Positions 1 through 8,982 are shown, counted from the stretch's first letter. The stretch is 64,000 nucleotides of DNA from Rivihabitans pingtungensis (GCF_003201855.1 NZ_QJKI01000002.1:62001-126000), one strand, 5' to 3'. The notes: generated by a model from the sequence alone, not told the origin. Numbers and translations are program-made.

Positions 1-1
1 T

Positions 2-772
2 GGCGGCCTGTCCGGCGCGCCGCTGAAGGGGCGCTCCACCCGGGTAATTCGCCGCCTGTCCGATGCGCTGGACGGCGCCATCCCCATCATTGGCGTGGGC
101 GGTATTACCCGCGGCGGCGACGCCTGGGAGAAGCTCAACGCCGGCGCTTCGCTGGTGCAGATTTACAGCGGCCTGATCTTTCAGGGCCCGCAACTGATCG
201 AAGCCGCGGTCAATGCCTGCCGGCCGTATTTTATTACTCACGGCGTCACCCCGCGTCGTCGTGGTCCGGATGTGCAAGCCTCCACCCTGACGCCAGGTGA
301 GACGCCAGCGGCAGAAACGCCTGCGGCCGATGCGCAAACCCCGGCAACTGATGCTGCTACGTCCACTGTCGCCAATCCTGAGGGGGCGGTCTCTTCGCCC
401 AATGAAGGCGATGCCACCGCGCCGCCGGCCAATCATGGCGTGATCCAGATTACGCCGGGGGTTGAGCCGCCGACGGTGGACGAGCCGTTTACCGAACCTG
501 CTCCGGCCACACCTGTCCCCGCACCGGTTGAGCCGCCCAAGAAGATGACGCTGGATCAGATGTTGGCTGCCGCCGTGGCGCCAGTGGTTCCGCCGCGCCC
601 GCAGCCGGATGCCCCGGCGGCGGATGCTGGCGCTGGACCGGCGCCTGTCGCCGCCGCCGCGCCGGCCGAGCCGACGGCAGATGCGTCGCAAGCGCCCACG
701 ATCATCGCCACCACCAAGGCCGCCAACGCCTATATGGCCAGCGGTCCGCGCAAGAAACGCCGCCCGACCTGA
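2..772 (+). CDS. pyrD: Dihydroorotate dehydrogenase (quinone), C-terminal part, with long disordered tail
   Basis: This is the 3' part of a gene that begins before the window. The reading frame opens with [10 protein letters not shown] and runs through [35 protein letters not shown], the phosphate/FMN-binding end of class 2 PyrD, the membrane-associated enzyme that oxidises dihydroorotate to orotate with quinone in pyrimidine synthesis. The family fold normally ends a few residues after the helix containing [10 protein letters not shown]. Here the frame continues for about 145 more residues of Ala/Pro/Thr/Glu-rich low-complexity sequence and ends in a basic KKRRPT. The third-position GC bias stays coding-like to the stop. 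The tail's function is unknown. The gene is followed by a strong hairpin shared with the convergent apt gene. The identity is secure; the tail is the odd part. Confidence 0.93.
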   Translation, partial: GGLSGAPLKGRSTRVIRRLSDALDGAIPIIGVGGITRGGDAWEKLNAGASLVQIYSGLIFQGPQLIEAAVNACRPYFITHGVTPRRRGPDVQASTLTPGETPAAETPAADAQTPATDAATSTVANPEGAVSSPNEGDATAPPANHGVIQITPGVEPPTVDEPFTEPAPATPVPAPVEPPKKMTLDQMLAAAVAPVVPPRPQPDAPAADAGAGPAPVAAAAPAEPTADASQAPTIIATTKAANAYMASGPRKKRRPT

Positions 773-792
773 GCGCCTGGGCGCGCAACCTA

Positions 793-838
793 AAAACAAA
801 GCCGGCACGGTGAGTAGACACCGTGCCGGCTTTGTTTT
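793..838. terminator. Bidirectional rho-independent terminator between pyrD and apt
   Basis: There is a perfect 20-bp inverted repeat, left arm 793-812 and right arm 819-838, with a 6-base loop. The arms begin with A-rich and end with T-rich runs, so the hairpin ends in a U-tract in either direction. It lies between the convergent pyrD and apt stop codons. Confidence 0.9.
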
Positions 839-857
839 GTGTTGTTCTCTGTCGCGC

Positions 858-1415
858 TCAGTGGCCGGCAAAGTCACACAGGGTGAACAGCGGAATGCCG
901 GCCTGGCGAATCAGCTGCGAGCCGCCCAGTTCGGGCAGATCGACAATGGCGCCGGCTTCGACAATCTCGCCGCCCAGCCGCGACAGCAACTTCACCCCGG
1001 CCATCATCGTGCCGCCGGTGGCCACCAGATCGTCCAGCACCACCACGCGCTGGCCAGGCTGGCAAGCGTCGGTGTGCACTTCGACAGTGGCGTTGCCGTA
1101 TTCCAGCTCGTATTCTTCCGCCACCGTGGTGTAGGGCAGCTTGCCCTTTTTGCGCACCGGGACAAAGCCGATGTTCAGCTCATACGCCACCACCGAGCCC
1201 AAAATAAAACCCCGCGCGTCCAGGCCGGCGATCAAGTCAATGCGCTGGTCCATATAGCGGTGCACAAACACATCGACCAGCACTCGAAAGGTTTTTGGGT
1301 CTTGCAACAGCGGGGTGATGTCGCGGAACTGCACGCCGGCTTGCGGCCAGTCGGGCACGGTGCGGATGCGCGAGCGGATGTAATCGGCGTGGTTCAGCGG
1401 GTCAAGCGTGGACAT
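858..1415 (-). CDS. apt: Adenine phosphoribosyltransferase
   Basis: Purine salvage enzyme that converts adenine and PRPP to AMP in the cytoplasm. The 185-residue protein has the family length. It carries the PRPP-binding signature [13 protein letters not shown], preceded by [10 protein letters not shown] and [10 protein letters not shown], all typical of Apt. I place the start at the ATG at 1415 because AGGA lies six bases upstream. A TTG five codons further upstream keeps the frame open but has no ribosome site. The gene converges on pyrD and shares its terminator. Confidence 0.95.
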   Translation of the reverse strand: MSTLDPLNHADYIRSRIRTVPDWPQAGVQFRDITPLLQDPKTFRVLVDVFVHRYMDQRIDLIAGLDARGFILGSVVAYELNIGFVPVRKKGKLPYTTVAEEYELEYGNATVEVHTDACQPGQRVVVLDDLVATGGTMMAGVKLLSRLGGEIVEAGAIVDLPELGGSQLIRQAGIPLFTLCDFAGH

Positions 1416-1630
1416 GAAAATTCCTGACAAACGATAAAACAGGGCGGATTATGCGGCGTTTGCACAAAAACACGCCAGGGCAAAACTGCGCCAATTTGAC
1501 TGCTTGGTTGACCATGCCACCGCGCATGGCGCCACGGATAGGTGCGCAGCGGCTTGGTCATGGTCCAATTCAGGGCCAAATTGTGCTACCCTGAGCGATT
1601 GCCACGGTGATTGTCCAAGGAATTCCCGCC

Positions 1631-2254
1631 ATGCAAACCGGAAACATTTTCATCGTCACCGCGCCGTCCGGCGCGGGCAAGACCACGCTGGTGGCCGCCC
1701 TGCTGGCCGCCGACAAGGACGTGCAGCTGTCGGTGTCGCACACCACGCGCCAACCGCGCGCGGGCGAGGTGCACGGTGAGCACTATCATTTTGTTGACCG
1801 CGCCACCTTCGAGGCGATGATCGCCCGCAAGGATTTTCTGGAATACGCCGAGGTGTATGGCAATTACTACGGCACCTCGCTGCGCTGGCTGCGCGAGCAG
1901 CTGTCGCTGGGGCGCGACATCCTGCTGGAAATCGACTGGCAAGGCGCCCAGCAAGTGCGCAAGGCGTTTCCGCAGGCGGTCGGCATTTTTATTTTGCCGC
2001 CGTCGGTCGAAGCCTTGGGCGAGCGCCTGCGCGGCCGCGCCAAGGACAGCGAAGCCACCATCGAGGCGCGTCTGGCCGTGGTGCGCTCGGAAATCGACCA
2101 CGCCGAAGAAGCCGATTATCTGATCATCAATGAACAGCTGGATGACGCCGTGCGCGACCTGATCGCCGTAGTGCGCGCCCAACGCCTGCGCACTGCCCGC
2201 CAGATGCAGGCGCGCGGCGAACAGGTTCGCGCCATGCAAAGCCAGGCGCGTTGA
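1631..2254 (+). CDS. gmk: Guanylate kinase
   Basis: Phosphorylates GMP to GDP with ATP. The 207-residue protein starts with the P-loop APSGAGKTT (residues 11-19). It has the GMP-binding segment [22 protein letters not shown] and the lid and Walker B region [13 protein letters not shown]. The ATG at 1631 follows AAGGAA by about nine bases. An upstream start at 1607 is possible but has no such site. It is the first gene of the gmk-rpoZ-spoT block, linking GTP/GDP supply with ppGpp metabolism. Confidence 0.97.
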   Translation: MQTGNIFIVTAPSGAGKTTLVAALLAADKDVQLSVSHTTRQPRAGEVHGEHYHFVDRATFEAMIARKDFLEYAEVYGNYYGTSLRWLREQLSLGRDILLEIDWQGAQQVRKAFPQAVGIFILPPSVEALGERLRGRAKDSEATIEARLAVVRSEIDHAEEADYLIINEQLDDAVRDLIAVVRAQRLRTARQMQARGEQVRAMQSQAR

Positions 2255-2309
2255 TTCTGGCTGTTCTTGTCTCTTTCACCTTAGTTTTACGCACTGGAAA
2301 AACACACCC

Positions 2310-2516
2310 ATGGCCCGCATTACCATTGACGACTGCCTGAAACGCATCCCCAACCGCTTCGACCTGACCCTGGCCGCCACCTACCGCGCCCGCCAACTGG
2401 CCTCTGGCGCCACCCCGCTGGTGGAAGCCGGCAAGGACAAGCCCACCGTGCTGGCGCTGCGTGAAGTGGCCAATGGCCACGTCGGCCGGGAAATGCTCGA
2501 TCGCCATCGCGGCTGA
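2310..2516 (+). CDS. rpoZ: RNA polymerase omega subunit
   Basis: A 68-residue protein with the omega signature [19 protein letters not shown] and the helix YRARQLASG. Omega helps assemble beta' into core RNA polymerase and forms part of a ppGpp-binding site in many proteobacteria. It is slightly shorter than the E. coli protein, as is common in betaproteobacteria. It sits 55 bases after gmk and 36 bases before spoT, the conserved order. Confidence 0.96.
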   Translation: MARITIDDCLKRIPNRFDLTLAATYRARQLASGATPLVEAGKDKPTVLALREVANGHVGREMLDRHRG

Positions 2517-2552
2517 GACTGACGGCGCAACGGGCGAAAGAGCGAGACGCGC

Positions 2553-4742
2553 ATGAGCAGTGACGTGAACGAACGGATCGACTACGACGCACTGGTGGCC
2601 AACGAGGCCGCCCAGTTGCTGAGCGCCGCGCGCGCCTATGTGAAGCCAGACGACCTGCCGCTGATCCGGCAGGCGTTTGACTTCAGCCGCGACGCCCACG
2701 AAGGCCAGGTGCGCAAGAGCGGCGAGCCGTACATCACCCATCCGCTGGCGGTGGCGCACATCCTCACCGACTGGAAGATGGACGCCCACGGCCTGGCCGC
2801 CGCCCTGCTGCACGACACCATGGAAGACACCGGCGTGGCCAAATCCACGCTGGAAGAGCGCTTTGGCTCGGTGGTGGCCGAGTTGGTGGATGGCCTGTCC
2901 AAGCTGGAGCGGCTGGAATACCAGACCAAAGAAACCGCCCAGGCGGAGAATTTCCGCAAGATGGTGCTGGCGATGGCGAAAGACATCCGCGTCATCATCG
3001 TCAAGCTGGCCGACCGCCTGCACAATATGCGCACCCTGGACGCCATGCGCGAGGACAAGCGCCGGCGCATCGCCCAGGAAACCATCGACATCTACGCGCC
3101 GGTGGCCAACCGCATCGGCCTGAACAAGGTCTACCGCGAACTGCAAGACCTGTGCTTCAAGCACCTGCACCCCAACCGCTACCAAGTGCTGCACAAGGCC
3201 ATCCGCGCCGCGCGCGGCAACCGCCGCGAGCTGGTCAGCAAGATCATGCAGGCGCTGTCGCAAAAACTGGTGCAGGCCAATATCGAGGCCTCGATCAAGG
3301 GCCGCGAAAAAAACCTGTACAGCATCTATCACAAGATGCAGGAAAAACAGCTGTCGTTTTCTGAAGTGCTGGACATCTACGGCTTTCGCGTCATCGTCAA
3401 CGACATTCCCAGCTGTTATCTCGCCCTGGGCGCCATGCACGCCTTGTACAAGCCCATTCCCGGCAAGTTCAAGGATTACATCGCCATTCCCAAGAGCAAT
3501 GGCTACCAAAGCCTGCACACCACGCTGTTTGGCCCCTATGGCACGCCGATCGAGGTGCAGATTCGCACGCTGGACATGCACCATATCGCCGAAGCCGGCG
3601 TGGCCAGCCACTGGATGTACAAGAGCGGCGACGAATCCATCGACAAGGCCCAGCAGCGCACCCATCAGTGGCTGCAAGAAATCCTGGAGCTGCAAGCCGG
3701 CTCGGGCGACGCCATCGAGTTTCTCGAACACGTCAAGGTGGACCTCTTCCCCGACGAAGTCTATGTGTTCACCCCCAAGGGCCGCATCCTGGTGCTGCCG
3801 CAAGGCTCCACCCCGGTGGATTTTGCCTATGCTGTGCACACCGACATCGGCCACCGCTGCATTGCCGCCAAGATCAATCACGAGCTGGCGCCCTTGCGCA
3901 CGCCGCTGAAAAACGGCGACCAGGTGGAAGTGATCACCACCACCCAGTCCAAGCCCAACCCGGCCTGGCTGTCGTTTGTCGCCAGCGGCCGCGCGCGCAG
4001 CCACATCCGCAACTATCTGAAAAGCCTGGAGCGCGACGAAGCCGCCCACCTGGGCGAGCGTCTGCTCAAACAAGCCGTGCAGGCGCTGGCCACCCGCAGC
4101 CTGTCGGTGGGCGCCGACACCTGGCAGGCGTATTTGCGCGAATTCGCCGAAAAAGGCCAGAAGTCCAGCGATGTGCTGATGGAAATCGGCATCGGCAAGC
4201 AATTGCCGATGGTGGTGGCCAGCCGCCTGCTGGAGCTGGCCGGCGAAGCGCTGGGCGAAGACGTGCGCGCCGGCCCAGTGATGATTCGCGGCAACGAAGG
4301 CGCCGCCGTGCAGTTTGCCGCCTGCTGCAACCCGATTCCGGGCGACCGCATCGCCGGCGTGATCAACAAGGGCCAGGGCCTGATGATTCACGCCCACGAC
4401 TGCCCGACGCTGGGGCGCATTGACCACGACCGCCAGCTGGAAGTCGAATGGGACCTGGACGAGCCACGTCTGTTTGGCGTGCCAATCACCGTGCTGGCGC
4501 ACACCGAACGCGGCGCACTGGCGGCGGTGGCGGCCGCCATCACCGAAGCGCATGCCAATATCGAAAGCGTGGACATGCAGAACGCCCACACCGGCGAAGG
4601 CGCCATCCAGATTCGCTTCCGCCTGCAAGTGGAAAACATCCTGCATCTGGCCGATGTGCTGGCCAATATCCAGGAACAGCCCACCGTGGTGCGCGCCGTG
4701 CGCGGCATCCTCAGCGAACCGGCGGCTGGCAAGGGGCACTGA
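2553..4742 (+). CDS. spoT: Bifunctional (p)ppGpp synthetase/hydrolase (SpoT/Rel type)
   Basis: A 729-residue enzyme that makes and degrades the alarmone (p)ppGpp. Domain order is the N-terminal hydrolase domain with the HD pair at residues 87-88 (ALLHDTMEDTG), the synthetase domain with YQSLHTTLFGPYGTPIEVQIRT, a TGS domain near residues 400-460 (VFTPKGRILVLPQGSTPVDFAYAVHT), a Cys-containing region (FAACCNPIPGDRI) and a C-terminal ACT domain. The signature normally RxKD in bifunctional enzymes reads KFKD at residues 305-308. It keeps the basic character and differs from the acidic ExDD of synthetase-only RelA. With an intact HD site, both activities are expected. It is probably co-transcribed with rpoZ. 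Confidence 0.96.
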   Translation: MSSDVNERIDYDALVANEAAQLLSAARAYVKPDDLPLIRQAFDFSRDAHEGQVRKSGEPYITHPLAVAHILTDWKMDAHGLAAALLHDTMEDTGVAKSTLEERFGSVVAELVDGLSKLERLEYQTKETAQAENFRKMVLAMAKDIRVIIVKLADRLHNMRTLDAMREDKRRRIAQETIDIYAPVANRIGLNKVYRELQDLCFKHLHPNRYQVLHKAIRAARGNRRELVSKIMQALSQKLVQANIEASIKGREKNLYSIYHKMQEKQLSFSEVLDIYGFRVIVNDIPSCYLALGAMHALYKPIPGKFKDYIAIPKSNGYQSLHTTLFGPYGTPIEVQIRTLDMHHIAEAGVASHWMYKSGDESIDKAQQRTHQWLQEILELQAGSGDAIEFLEHVKVDLFPDEVYVFTPKGRILVLPQGSTPVDFAYAVHTDIGHRCIAAKINHELAPLRTPLKNGDQVEVITTTQSKPNPAWLSFVASGRARSHIRNYLKSLERDEAAHLGERLLKQAVQALATRSLSVGADTWQAYLREFAEKGQKSSDVLMEIGIGKQLPMVVASRLLELAGEALGEDVRAGPVMIRGNEGAAVQFAACCNPIPGDRIAGVINKGQGLMIHAHDCPTLGRIDHDRQLEVEWDLDEPRLFGVPITVLAHTERGALAAVAAAITEAHANIESVDMQNAHTGEGAIQIRFRLQVENILHLADVLANIQEQPTVVRAVRGILSEPAAGKGH

Positions 4743-4845
4743 CCACACCTCCCTCTCCTGGCGCTTTGTCGCCTGCCGCCGCGCGCCTGGCCAGGTGCGC
4801 GGGCGCGTTCTATGCTTTCTGGGTGATGGATGACCGGAGCGCACA

Positions 4846-5811
4846 ATGGATGCCGACGATTACGACAACCCCTGGAAGCAGGCGATTGATGAGTATTTCG
4901 CCGATTTCATCGCCTGCTATTTTCCGCAAGCCCACCAAGACATCGACTGGGCGGCCGGTTATGAAACCCTGGACAAGGAGCTGCCCGGCCTGGCGCGCGA
5001 CGCCGACCTGGGGCAGCGTTACGCCGACAAATTGGTGAAAGTGCGCACCCGCCAGGGCCAGCATGATCTGGTTTATGTGCATATCGAAGTGCAGGGTCAG
5101 CACGACCCTGACTTTGCCCAGCGCATGTTTGTCTATCACTACCGGATTTTTGACCGCTTTGGCCAGCCGCCGGTTTCTCTGGCGGTGTTAGCCGATGAGC
5201 ATCCGCACTGGAAGCCAAGTCGCTATGGCTATCAGCGTTGGGGATGCGCGCTGGAGTTTGCCTTCCCCTCCGTGAAATTGAGCGAACACGCCCAATCTCT
5301 GGATGCTCTGCTGGCCAGCGACAACCCCTTTGCCATTCTGACCGCTGCCCACTGGCTGACTCGCCGCAGCAAGCGCAATATGGACGAGCGCCTGGCCAGC
5401 AAGTTGCGCTTAATCAAGCTGTTGTATCATAAAGGCTGGACCCGTCAGGCCGTGCTGGATTTTTTTTCCGTCATCGACTGGATGATGCACCTGCCCGAGG
5501 CGCTGACCCAGCAATTTCGCCAGCAATTGGCTGATTATGAACAGGAGAACACCATGCGTTATGTGACCAGCGTGGAGCGACAAGCCCGTGAGGAAGGTGT
5601 GCTGACTGGGCTGCAGCAAGGAATGCAACAAGGGATACAGCAAGGTGAGGCAGCTTTTTTGCTGCGGCTGCTGAATCGCCGTTTTGGCGCCTTGCCGGCC
5701 GAGTGGGTGCTGCGCGTGCAGCAGGCAAGTCACGCCGAGCTCGAACTGTGGGGCGAGCGGGTGCTGGATGCGGCTTCGCTGGACGAGGTGTTTGCCCCGC
5801 AGACGCACTAA
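4846..5811 (+). CDS. Rpn-family putative transposase/nuclease with DUF4351 C-terminus
   Basis: A 321-residue protein of the recombination-promoting nuclease (Rpn)/putative transposase type, whose core is a PD-(D/E)xK nuclease fold. Visible marks are the core strand DLVYVHIEVQGQ, which carries the family's E-x-Q in place of ExK, and a mid-region of the YHYRIFDRFGQPPVSLAVLAD type. There is also a Gln/Gly hinge (GLQQGMQQGIQQGEA) and a C-terminal DUF4351-like stretch (LLRLLNRRFGALPAEWV to LWGERVLDAASLDEVF). The ATG follows GGAG. Members are scattered in bacterial genomes and some nick DNA or promote recombination; the role here is inferred only. No terminal repeats mark it as an insertion sequence. 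Its stop codon overlaps a palindromic repeat. Confidence 0.8.
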   Translation: MDADDYDNPWKQAIDEYFADFIACYFPQAHQDIDWAAGYETLDKELPGLARDADLGQRYADKLVKVRTRQGQHDLVYVHIEVQGQHDPDFAQRMFVYHYRIFDRFGQPPVSLAVLADEHPHWKPSRYGYQRWGCALEFAFPSVKLSEHAQSLDALLASDNPFAILTAAHWLTRRSKRNMDERLASKLRLIKLLYHKGWTRQAVLDFFSVIDWMMHLPEALTQQFRQQLADYEQENTMRYVTSVERQAREEGVLTGLQQGMQQGIQQGEAAFLLRLLNRRFGALPAEWVLRVQQASHAELELWGERVLDAASLDEVFAPQTH

Positions 5812-5924
5812 GAGCGGCTAACAAAACCCTCCTGGCGTTGTTGCCCGACCTTGCCGTACTACCCGTACTGTCTGCGGTCGCGCGCCTAGCCAGGATCGCT
5901 TCGCTGGGTTTTGTTAGCCGCTCT
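5811..5924. repeat. Palindromic intergenic repeat, copy 1 (head orientation +)
   Basis: A 114-bp element with near-perfect ends: AGAGCGGCTAACAAAACCC at the left and its complement at the right (5906-5924). Nested inside are CCTGGC/GCCAGG arms and a second stem near CCCGACC/GGTCGCG. The first A is also the last base of the preceding TAA stop. Related copies lie at 7551, 7665, 41729, 43231, 54832 and 56723. The right end is followed by TG rather than TA. Confidence 0.88.
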
Positions 5925-6067
5925 GAAGTGCAGACGCCTCCGCCAATGCGCCACGCCATCTGCTGCGCATGACGCCCGCTTTTGTCTCTCCTTGACTTGA
6001 CGGCTGCCGCGACCCGCCCTGAATCGTTTACACTAACGGTCTTTTGGTTTTTGCCGGGAGCGTCGCC

Positions 6068-6358
6068 ATGCGCTATCTGTTTCTGGGTCTCAAGCTCGCC
6101 GTTTTTATCGTTCTGCTGCTGCTGGCCATGCAAAACAGCCAGCTAGTCAGCCTGAATCTGTTGCTGGGCGGTGTGTGGGAAGCCCCGCTGATTTTGCTGT
6201 TGCTGGCGTTTTTTGCCGCGGGCGCCGCCTTTGGTCTGGCCGCTGGTTTTACCTATTCGCTCAAGCTGCGCCGTCAGCTCACCGCGCTGAAAAAAGAACT
6301 GCGCGCCCGTCAGCAAACCCAGGTCACCCACGACCCCAGTGATTCGATCGCCGACTGA
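6068..6358 (+). CDS. lapA: LapA-family membrane protein (DUF1049)
   Basis: A 96-residue protein with two hydrophobic segments (about residues 4-22 and 40-65) joined by a short loop with the family motif AMQNSQLVSLNLL. A charged, coiled cytoplasmic tail follows (LRRQLTALKKELRARQQ). LapA accompanies LapB in the inner membrane, where the pair takes part in controlling LPS synthesis. The start at 6068 has GGGAG upstream. The lapB gene follows 23 bases after the stop. Confidence 0.88.
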   Translation: MRYLFLGLKLAVFIVLLLLAMQNSQLVSLNLLLGGVWEAPLILLLLAFFAAGAAFGLAAGFTYSLKLRRQLTALKKELRARQQTQVTHDPSDSIAD

Positions 6359-6381
6359 GCGACGCCGAGGATGGTTTTACC

Positions 6382-7551
6382 GTGCAGGATTTTGAACTTT
6401 GGTGGTTGTTGATTTTTCCGGTGTTCTTTGGGCTGGGCTGGCTGGCGGCGCGGGTGGACATGCGCGAGGTGCTGGGTCAGGCCAAGCATGTGCCGGCCTC
6501 TTATTTTACCGGCCTGCAAGCCTTGGTGGATGACGAAACCGACCGCGCCGCCGCTGCGCTGGCCGAGGTGGTGCGCCACCAGCCGCGCGCCGCCGAGCTG
6601 CAAGTGGCGCTGGCGCGGCTGTATCGCAAACGCGGCGAGCACGACCTGGCCATCCGCCAGCTGACCCGCCTGCTGCAAGACCACGCCGATGACCTGACCC
6701 CCTCGCAACGCGACGCCGCCCGCTTTGAGCTGGCGCAGAACTTCTTGCGCGCCGGGCTGGTGGATCGCGCCGAAGAAATTTTGGTCAAGTTGGGCCAGGG
6801 CGCGCTGGCGCACGAGGCGCGCAAATGCCTGCTGGAAATCTACCAGCAAGAGCGCAACTGGCCGCGCGCCATCGAACTGGCGCGCGAGCTGAAAAGCGAA
6901 GACTTCAGCTTTCAGCATGAGCTGGCGCAATACCACTGCGAACTGGCGCAAGGCGCGCTGATCAAATCCGACTTTGACGGCGCCCGCCGCCATGTGGCCG
7001 ACGCGCTGGCCGCCAGCCGTCGCTCCTGCCGCGCCAGCCTGATTGCCGGCGATATTCATCTGGCGCAAGGCGAAGTGGACGAAGCCATTCGCGCCTGGCA
7101 GGGCATTGAATCGCAAAACCCGGATTACCTCAGCCTGGCCGCCGAGCGCCTGCTGGACGCCTACGAGCGCCAGGGCCGCGCCGCCGAAGGCGTGGTGCTG
7201 TTGCGCGGCTATTTGCGCAGCTATCCGCAGCTGGAACTGCTGGACGTGCTCTACCCCAAAATCGCCGCCCTGCATGGCGACGCCGCCGCGCTGGAGTTTC
7301 TGCGCGAAACCGTGCGCGGTCGCCCCAGCCTGACCGGCCTGGGCCGGCTGATTGAGGCGCAACTGCCCGGCCTGGAGCCGGAACAGCGGGTGGACGCCGA
7401 CGTGGCGCGCACCCTGGTGCAAAGCCATGGCAAGCGGCTGAATGTGTACCGCTGCAAGCGCTGCAACTTCCGCTCGAAAGTGTTTTTCTGGCACTGCCCG
7501 GCTTGCGGCGAGTGGGAGAGTTTTACCCCCAATCGCACCGAAACCCAATAA
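6382..7551 (+). CDS. lapB: LPS assembly protein B, TPR and rubredoxin-type metal domain
   Basis: A 389-residue homologue of LapB (YciM), which in E. coli couples LPS export to FtsH-mediated turnover of LpxC. It has one N-terminal membrane anchor (WWLLIFPVFFGLGWLAA), a central array of TPR helices and a C-terminal rubredoxin-like metal knuckle, YRCKRCNFRSKVFFWHCPACGEW. That knuckle has two CxxC pairs. The start is GTG, preceded by GAGGA. It lies directly after lapA and upstream of LPS-sugar genes. The stop codon overlaps the first of two tandem palindromic repeats. Confidence 0.93.
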   Translation: MQDFELWWLLIFPVFFGLGWLAARVDMREVLGQAKHVPASYFTGLQALVDDETDRAAAALAEVVRHQPRAAELQVALARLYRKRGEHDLAIRQLTRLLQDHADDLTPSQRDAARFELAQNFLRAGLVDRAEEILVKLGQGALAHEARKCLLEIYQQERNWPRAIELARELKSEDFSFQHELAQYHCELAQGALIKSDFDGARRHVADALAASRRSCRASLIAGDIHLAQGEVDEAIRAWQGIESQNPDYLSLAAERLLDAYERQGRAAEGVVLLRGYLRSYPQLELLDVLYPKIAALHGDAAALEFLRETVRGRPSLTGLGRLIEAQLPGLEPEQRVDADVARTLVQSHGKRLNVYRCKRCNFRSKVFFWHCPACGEWESFTPNRTETQ

Positions 7552-7663
7552 GCGCGGCTAACAAAACCCAGCGCAGCGGTCCTGACTAGGCGTGTGACCG
7601 CAGACAGTACAACAAGTACGGCAAGGTCACACAACAACGTCAGGGGGTTTTGTTAGCGGCTCT
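7551..7663. repeat. Palindromic intergenic repeat, copy 2 (head orientation -)
   Basis: About 113 bp, with left end AGCGCGGCTAACAAAACCC and right end GGGTTTTGTTAGCGGCTCT. It contains the shared core ACCGCAGACAGTAC and AGTACGGCAAGGTC. Its first base is the last base of the lapB TAA stop. Read in the opposite direction it matches copy 1. TA flanks both ends. The inner stem arms are TGTGACC and GGTCACA, changed in step relative to copy 7. Confidence 0.88.
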
Positions 7664-7664
7664 A

Positions 7665-7774
7665 AGCGCGGCGCACAAAACCCCGAGCAGCGATCATGGC
7701 TAGGCGTGCGCAGACAGTACGGGCGTAAGGCAAGGTCGGGCAACGATGCCAGGAGGGTTTTGTGAGCAGCTCTT
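7665..7774. repeat. Palindromic intergenic repeat, copy 3 (head orientation -), tandem with copy 2
   Basis: About 110 bp, starting AGCGCGGCGCACAAAACCCC and ending GGGTTTTGTGAGCAGCTCTT. It has the same CAGACAGTAC and GGCAAGGTCGGG core as copies 2 and 7. It abuts copy 2 with only TCTA between them, giving two hairpins in a row after lapB. TA is present at both ends. Confidence 0.85.
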
Positions 7775-7806
7775 AGACCACTTTCGGCATGAGCCTCACC
7801 CCCGGT

Positions 7807-7940
7807 GTCGTTCCCGCGAAGGCGGGAACCCAGGCCGCACCACAGCGTGTGCGGTGGGCATGGCGCAGGTCCGCGCTAGTGAGACCCCCCCCGCTGTACG
7901 CTGTGGACACGTCTGGATTCCCGCCTGCGCGGGAATGACG
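7807..7940. repeat. dRS3-like inverted pair forming a 134-bp hairpin element
   Basis: The right end holds ATTCCC-N8-GGGAAT (7917-7936), the exact pattern of the Neisseria dRS3 repeat. The left end holds the variant GTTCCC-N8-GGGAAC (7810-7829). The two 30-bp ends are inverted relative to each other. Inner arms CCACAGCGT and ACGCTGTGG extend the fold. No protein-coding signal is convincing here. From 7946 to 8241 I see only one short GC hairpin (CCCGCGCA/TGCGCGGG near 8090-8110) and no gene. Confidence 0.75.
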
Positions 7941-8241
7941 TGCTGTAGTGCGGCGAGTGCTGTTGCGTGGAACATGAACGCTTGTGTTTCATCTGTCCTG
8001 GCTACTCGCACGGTGGCGCGGCCTTGTCGCTGTCGGCTTGCCTGCGCTGCCTGGCGGTGCAGGCGGCCTGAATCACACCATTGCCCGCGCAGGTCATCCT
8101 TGCGCGGGTCTGGGCAGCGCGCCGGTGAGCGCCGGGCGCGCTGCTGTCATCACTTTGTCAACCCTGTCGGCCACGCTATGCGCGTGGGCCGCCAGCGGGC
8201 GCCGGCGGCGTTGTCAGGCAACGCCACACAGGAATTTGGGC

Positions 8242-8982
8242 ATGAATCCTTTTGTTGATCTGCCGTCGCCGCTGGCGACGGTGTCTCCGGTGATTGTCGC
8301 GCTGGATTTTCATGATGAACGTTCGGTGCTGGAATTTATTTCCCGGCTGGAGCCGGGCAGCTGCCGGCTGAAAGTGGGCAAGGAATTGTTCACCGCCACC
8401 GGCCCGCATCTGGTACAAACCTTGGTGGCGCGCGGTTTTGAGGTGTTTCTCGACCTGAAATTCCACGACATCCCCAACACCGTCGCCTCCGCCTGCAAGG
8501 TGGCCGCCGACCTGGGCGTGTGGATGGTGGACGTGCACGCCAGCGGCGGCCGGCGCATGATCGAAGCCGCGCGCGAGGCGCTGGACACCCAGTCCGCCCG
8601 CCCGCTGCTGATTGCCGTCACCGTGCTGACCAGCATGGACGCCAGCGATCTGGCCGAAATCGGCCTGTCCGACCCCGCCGGGCAAGTGTCGCGGCTGGCG
8701 GCGCTGGCGCAATCCAGCGGCGCCGATGGCGTGGTGTGCTCGGCGCAAGAAGCGCCGCTGTTGCGCGGCGAGCGCGGCCCGGCGTTCAAGCTGGTCACCC
8801 CCGGCATCCGCCTGGCCGACTCCGCCGCCGACGACCAGCGCCGGGTGATGACCCCCAGCGCCGCCATCGCCGCCGGCTCGGACTATCTGGTGATTGGCCG
8901 GCCGATCACCCGCGCCGACGAGCCGTTTGCCGTGCTGCAACGCATTAACGCCGAAGTGGCGCAAGCCAGAGGCGCGCAATGA
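8242..8982 (+). CDS. pyrF: Orotidine 5'-phosphate decarboxylase
   Basis: Last step of de novo UMP synthesis, removing CO2 from OMP. The 246-residue protein has [16 protein letters not shown], the substrate and catalytic region LKVGKELF and [13 protein letters not shown], and the phosphate-binding end [17 protein letters not shown] and [12 protein letters not shown]. The ATG at 8242 has AGGA eight bases upstream. The long open frame before it, from 7984, lacks coding character. Its stop overlaps the ugd start (ATGA), so the two are translationally coupled. Confidence 0.96.
   Translation: MNPFVDLPSPLATVSPVIVALDFHDERSVLEFISRLEPGSCRLKVGKELFTATGPHLVQTLVARGFEVFLDLKFHDIPNTVASACKVAADLGVWMVDVHASGGRRMIEAAREALDTQSARPLLIAVTVLTSMDASDLAEIGLSDPAGQVSRLAALAQSSGADGVVCSAQEAPLLRGERGPAFKLVTPGIRLADSAADDQRRVMTPSAAIAAGSDYLVIGRPITRADEPFAVLQRINAEVAQARGAQ

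Noticed and set aside
2127..4844. A 905-codon open frame on the minus strand
   Set aside because: It is the antisense shadow of spoT (and the end of gmk). It has His/Gln/Ala-rich composition typical of reverse frames in GC-rich DNA and no ribosome site, while the plus strand encodes an unmistakable enzyme.
5703..5972. Short open frames inside the palindromic repeats encoding LPDLAVLPVLSAVARLAR-like peptides
   Set aside because: Similar peptides come from several repeat copies because the DNA repeats. The frames have different starts and no ribosome sites, and diverged copies 4 and 6 do not keep them. I treat them as non-coding, though a search with all copies could reopen this.
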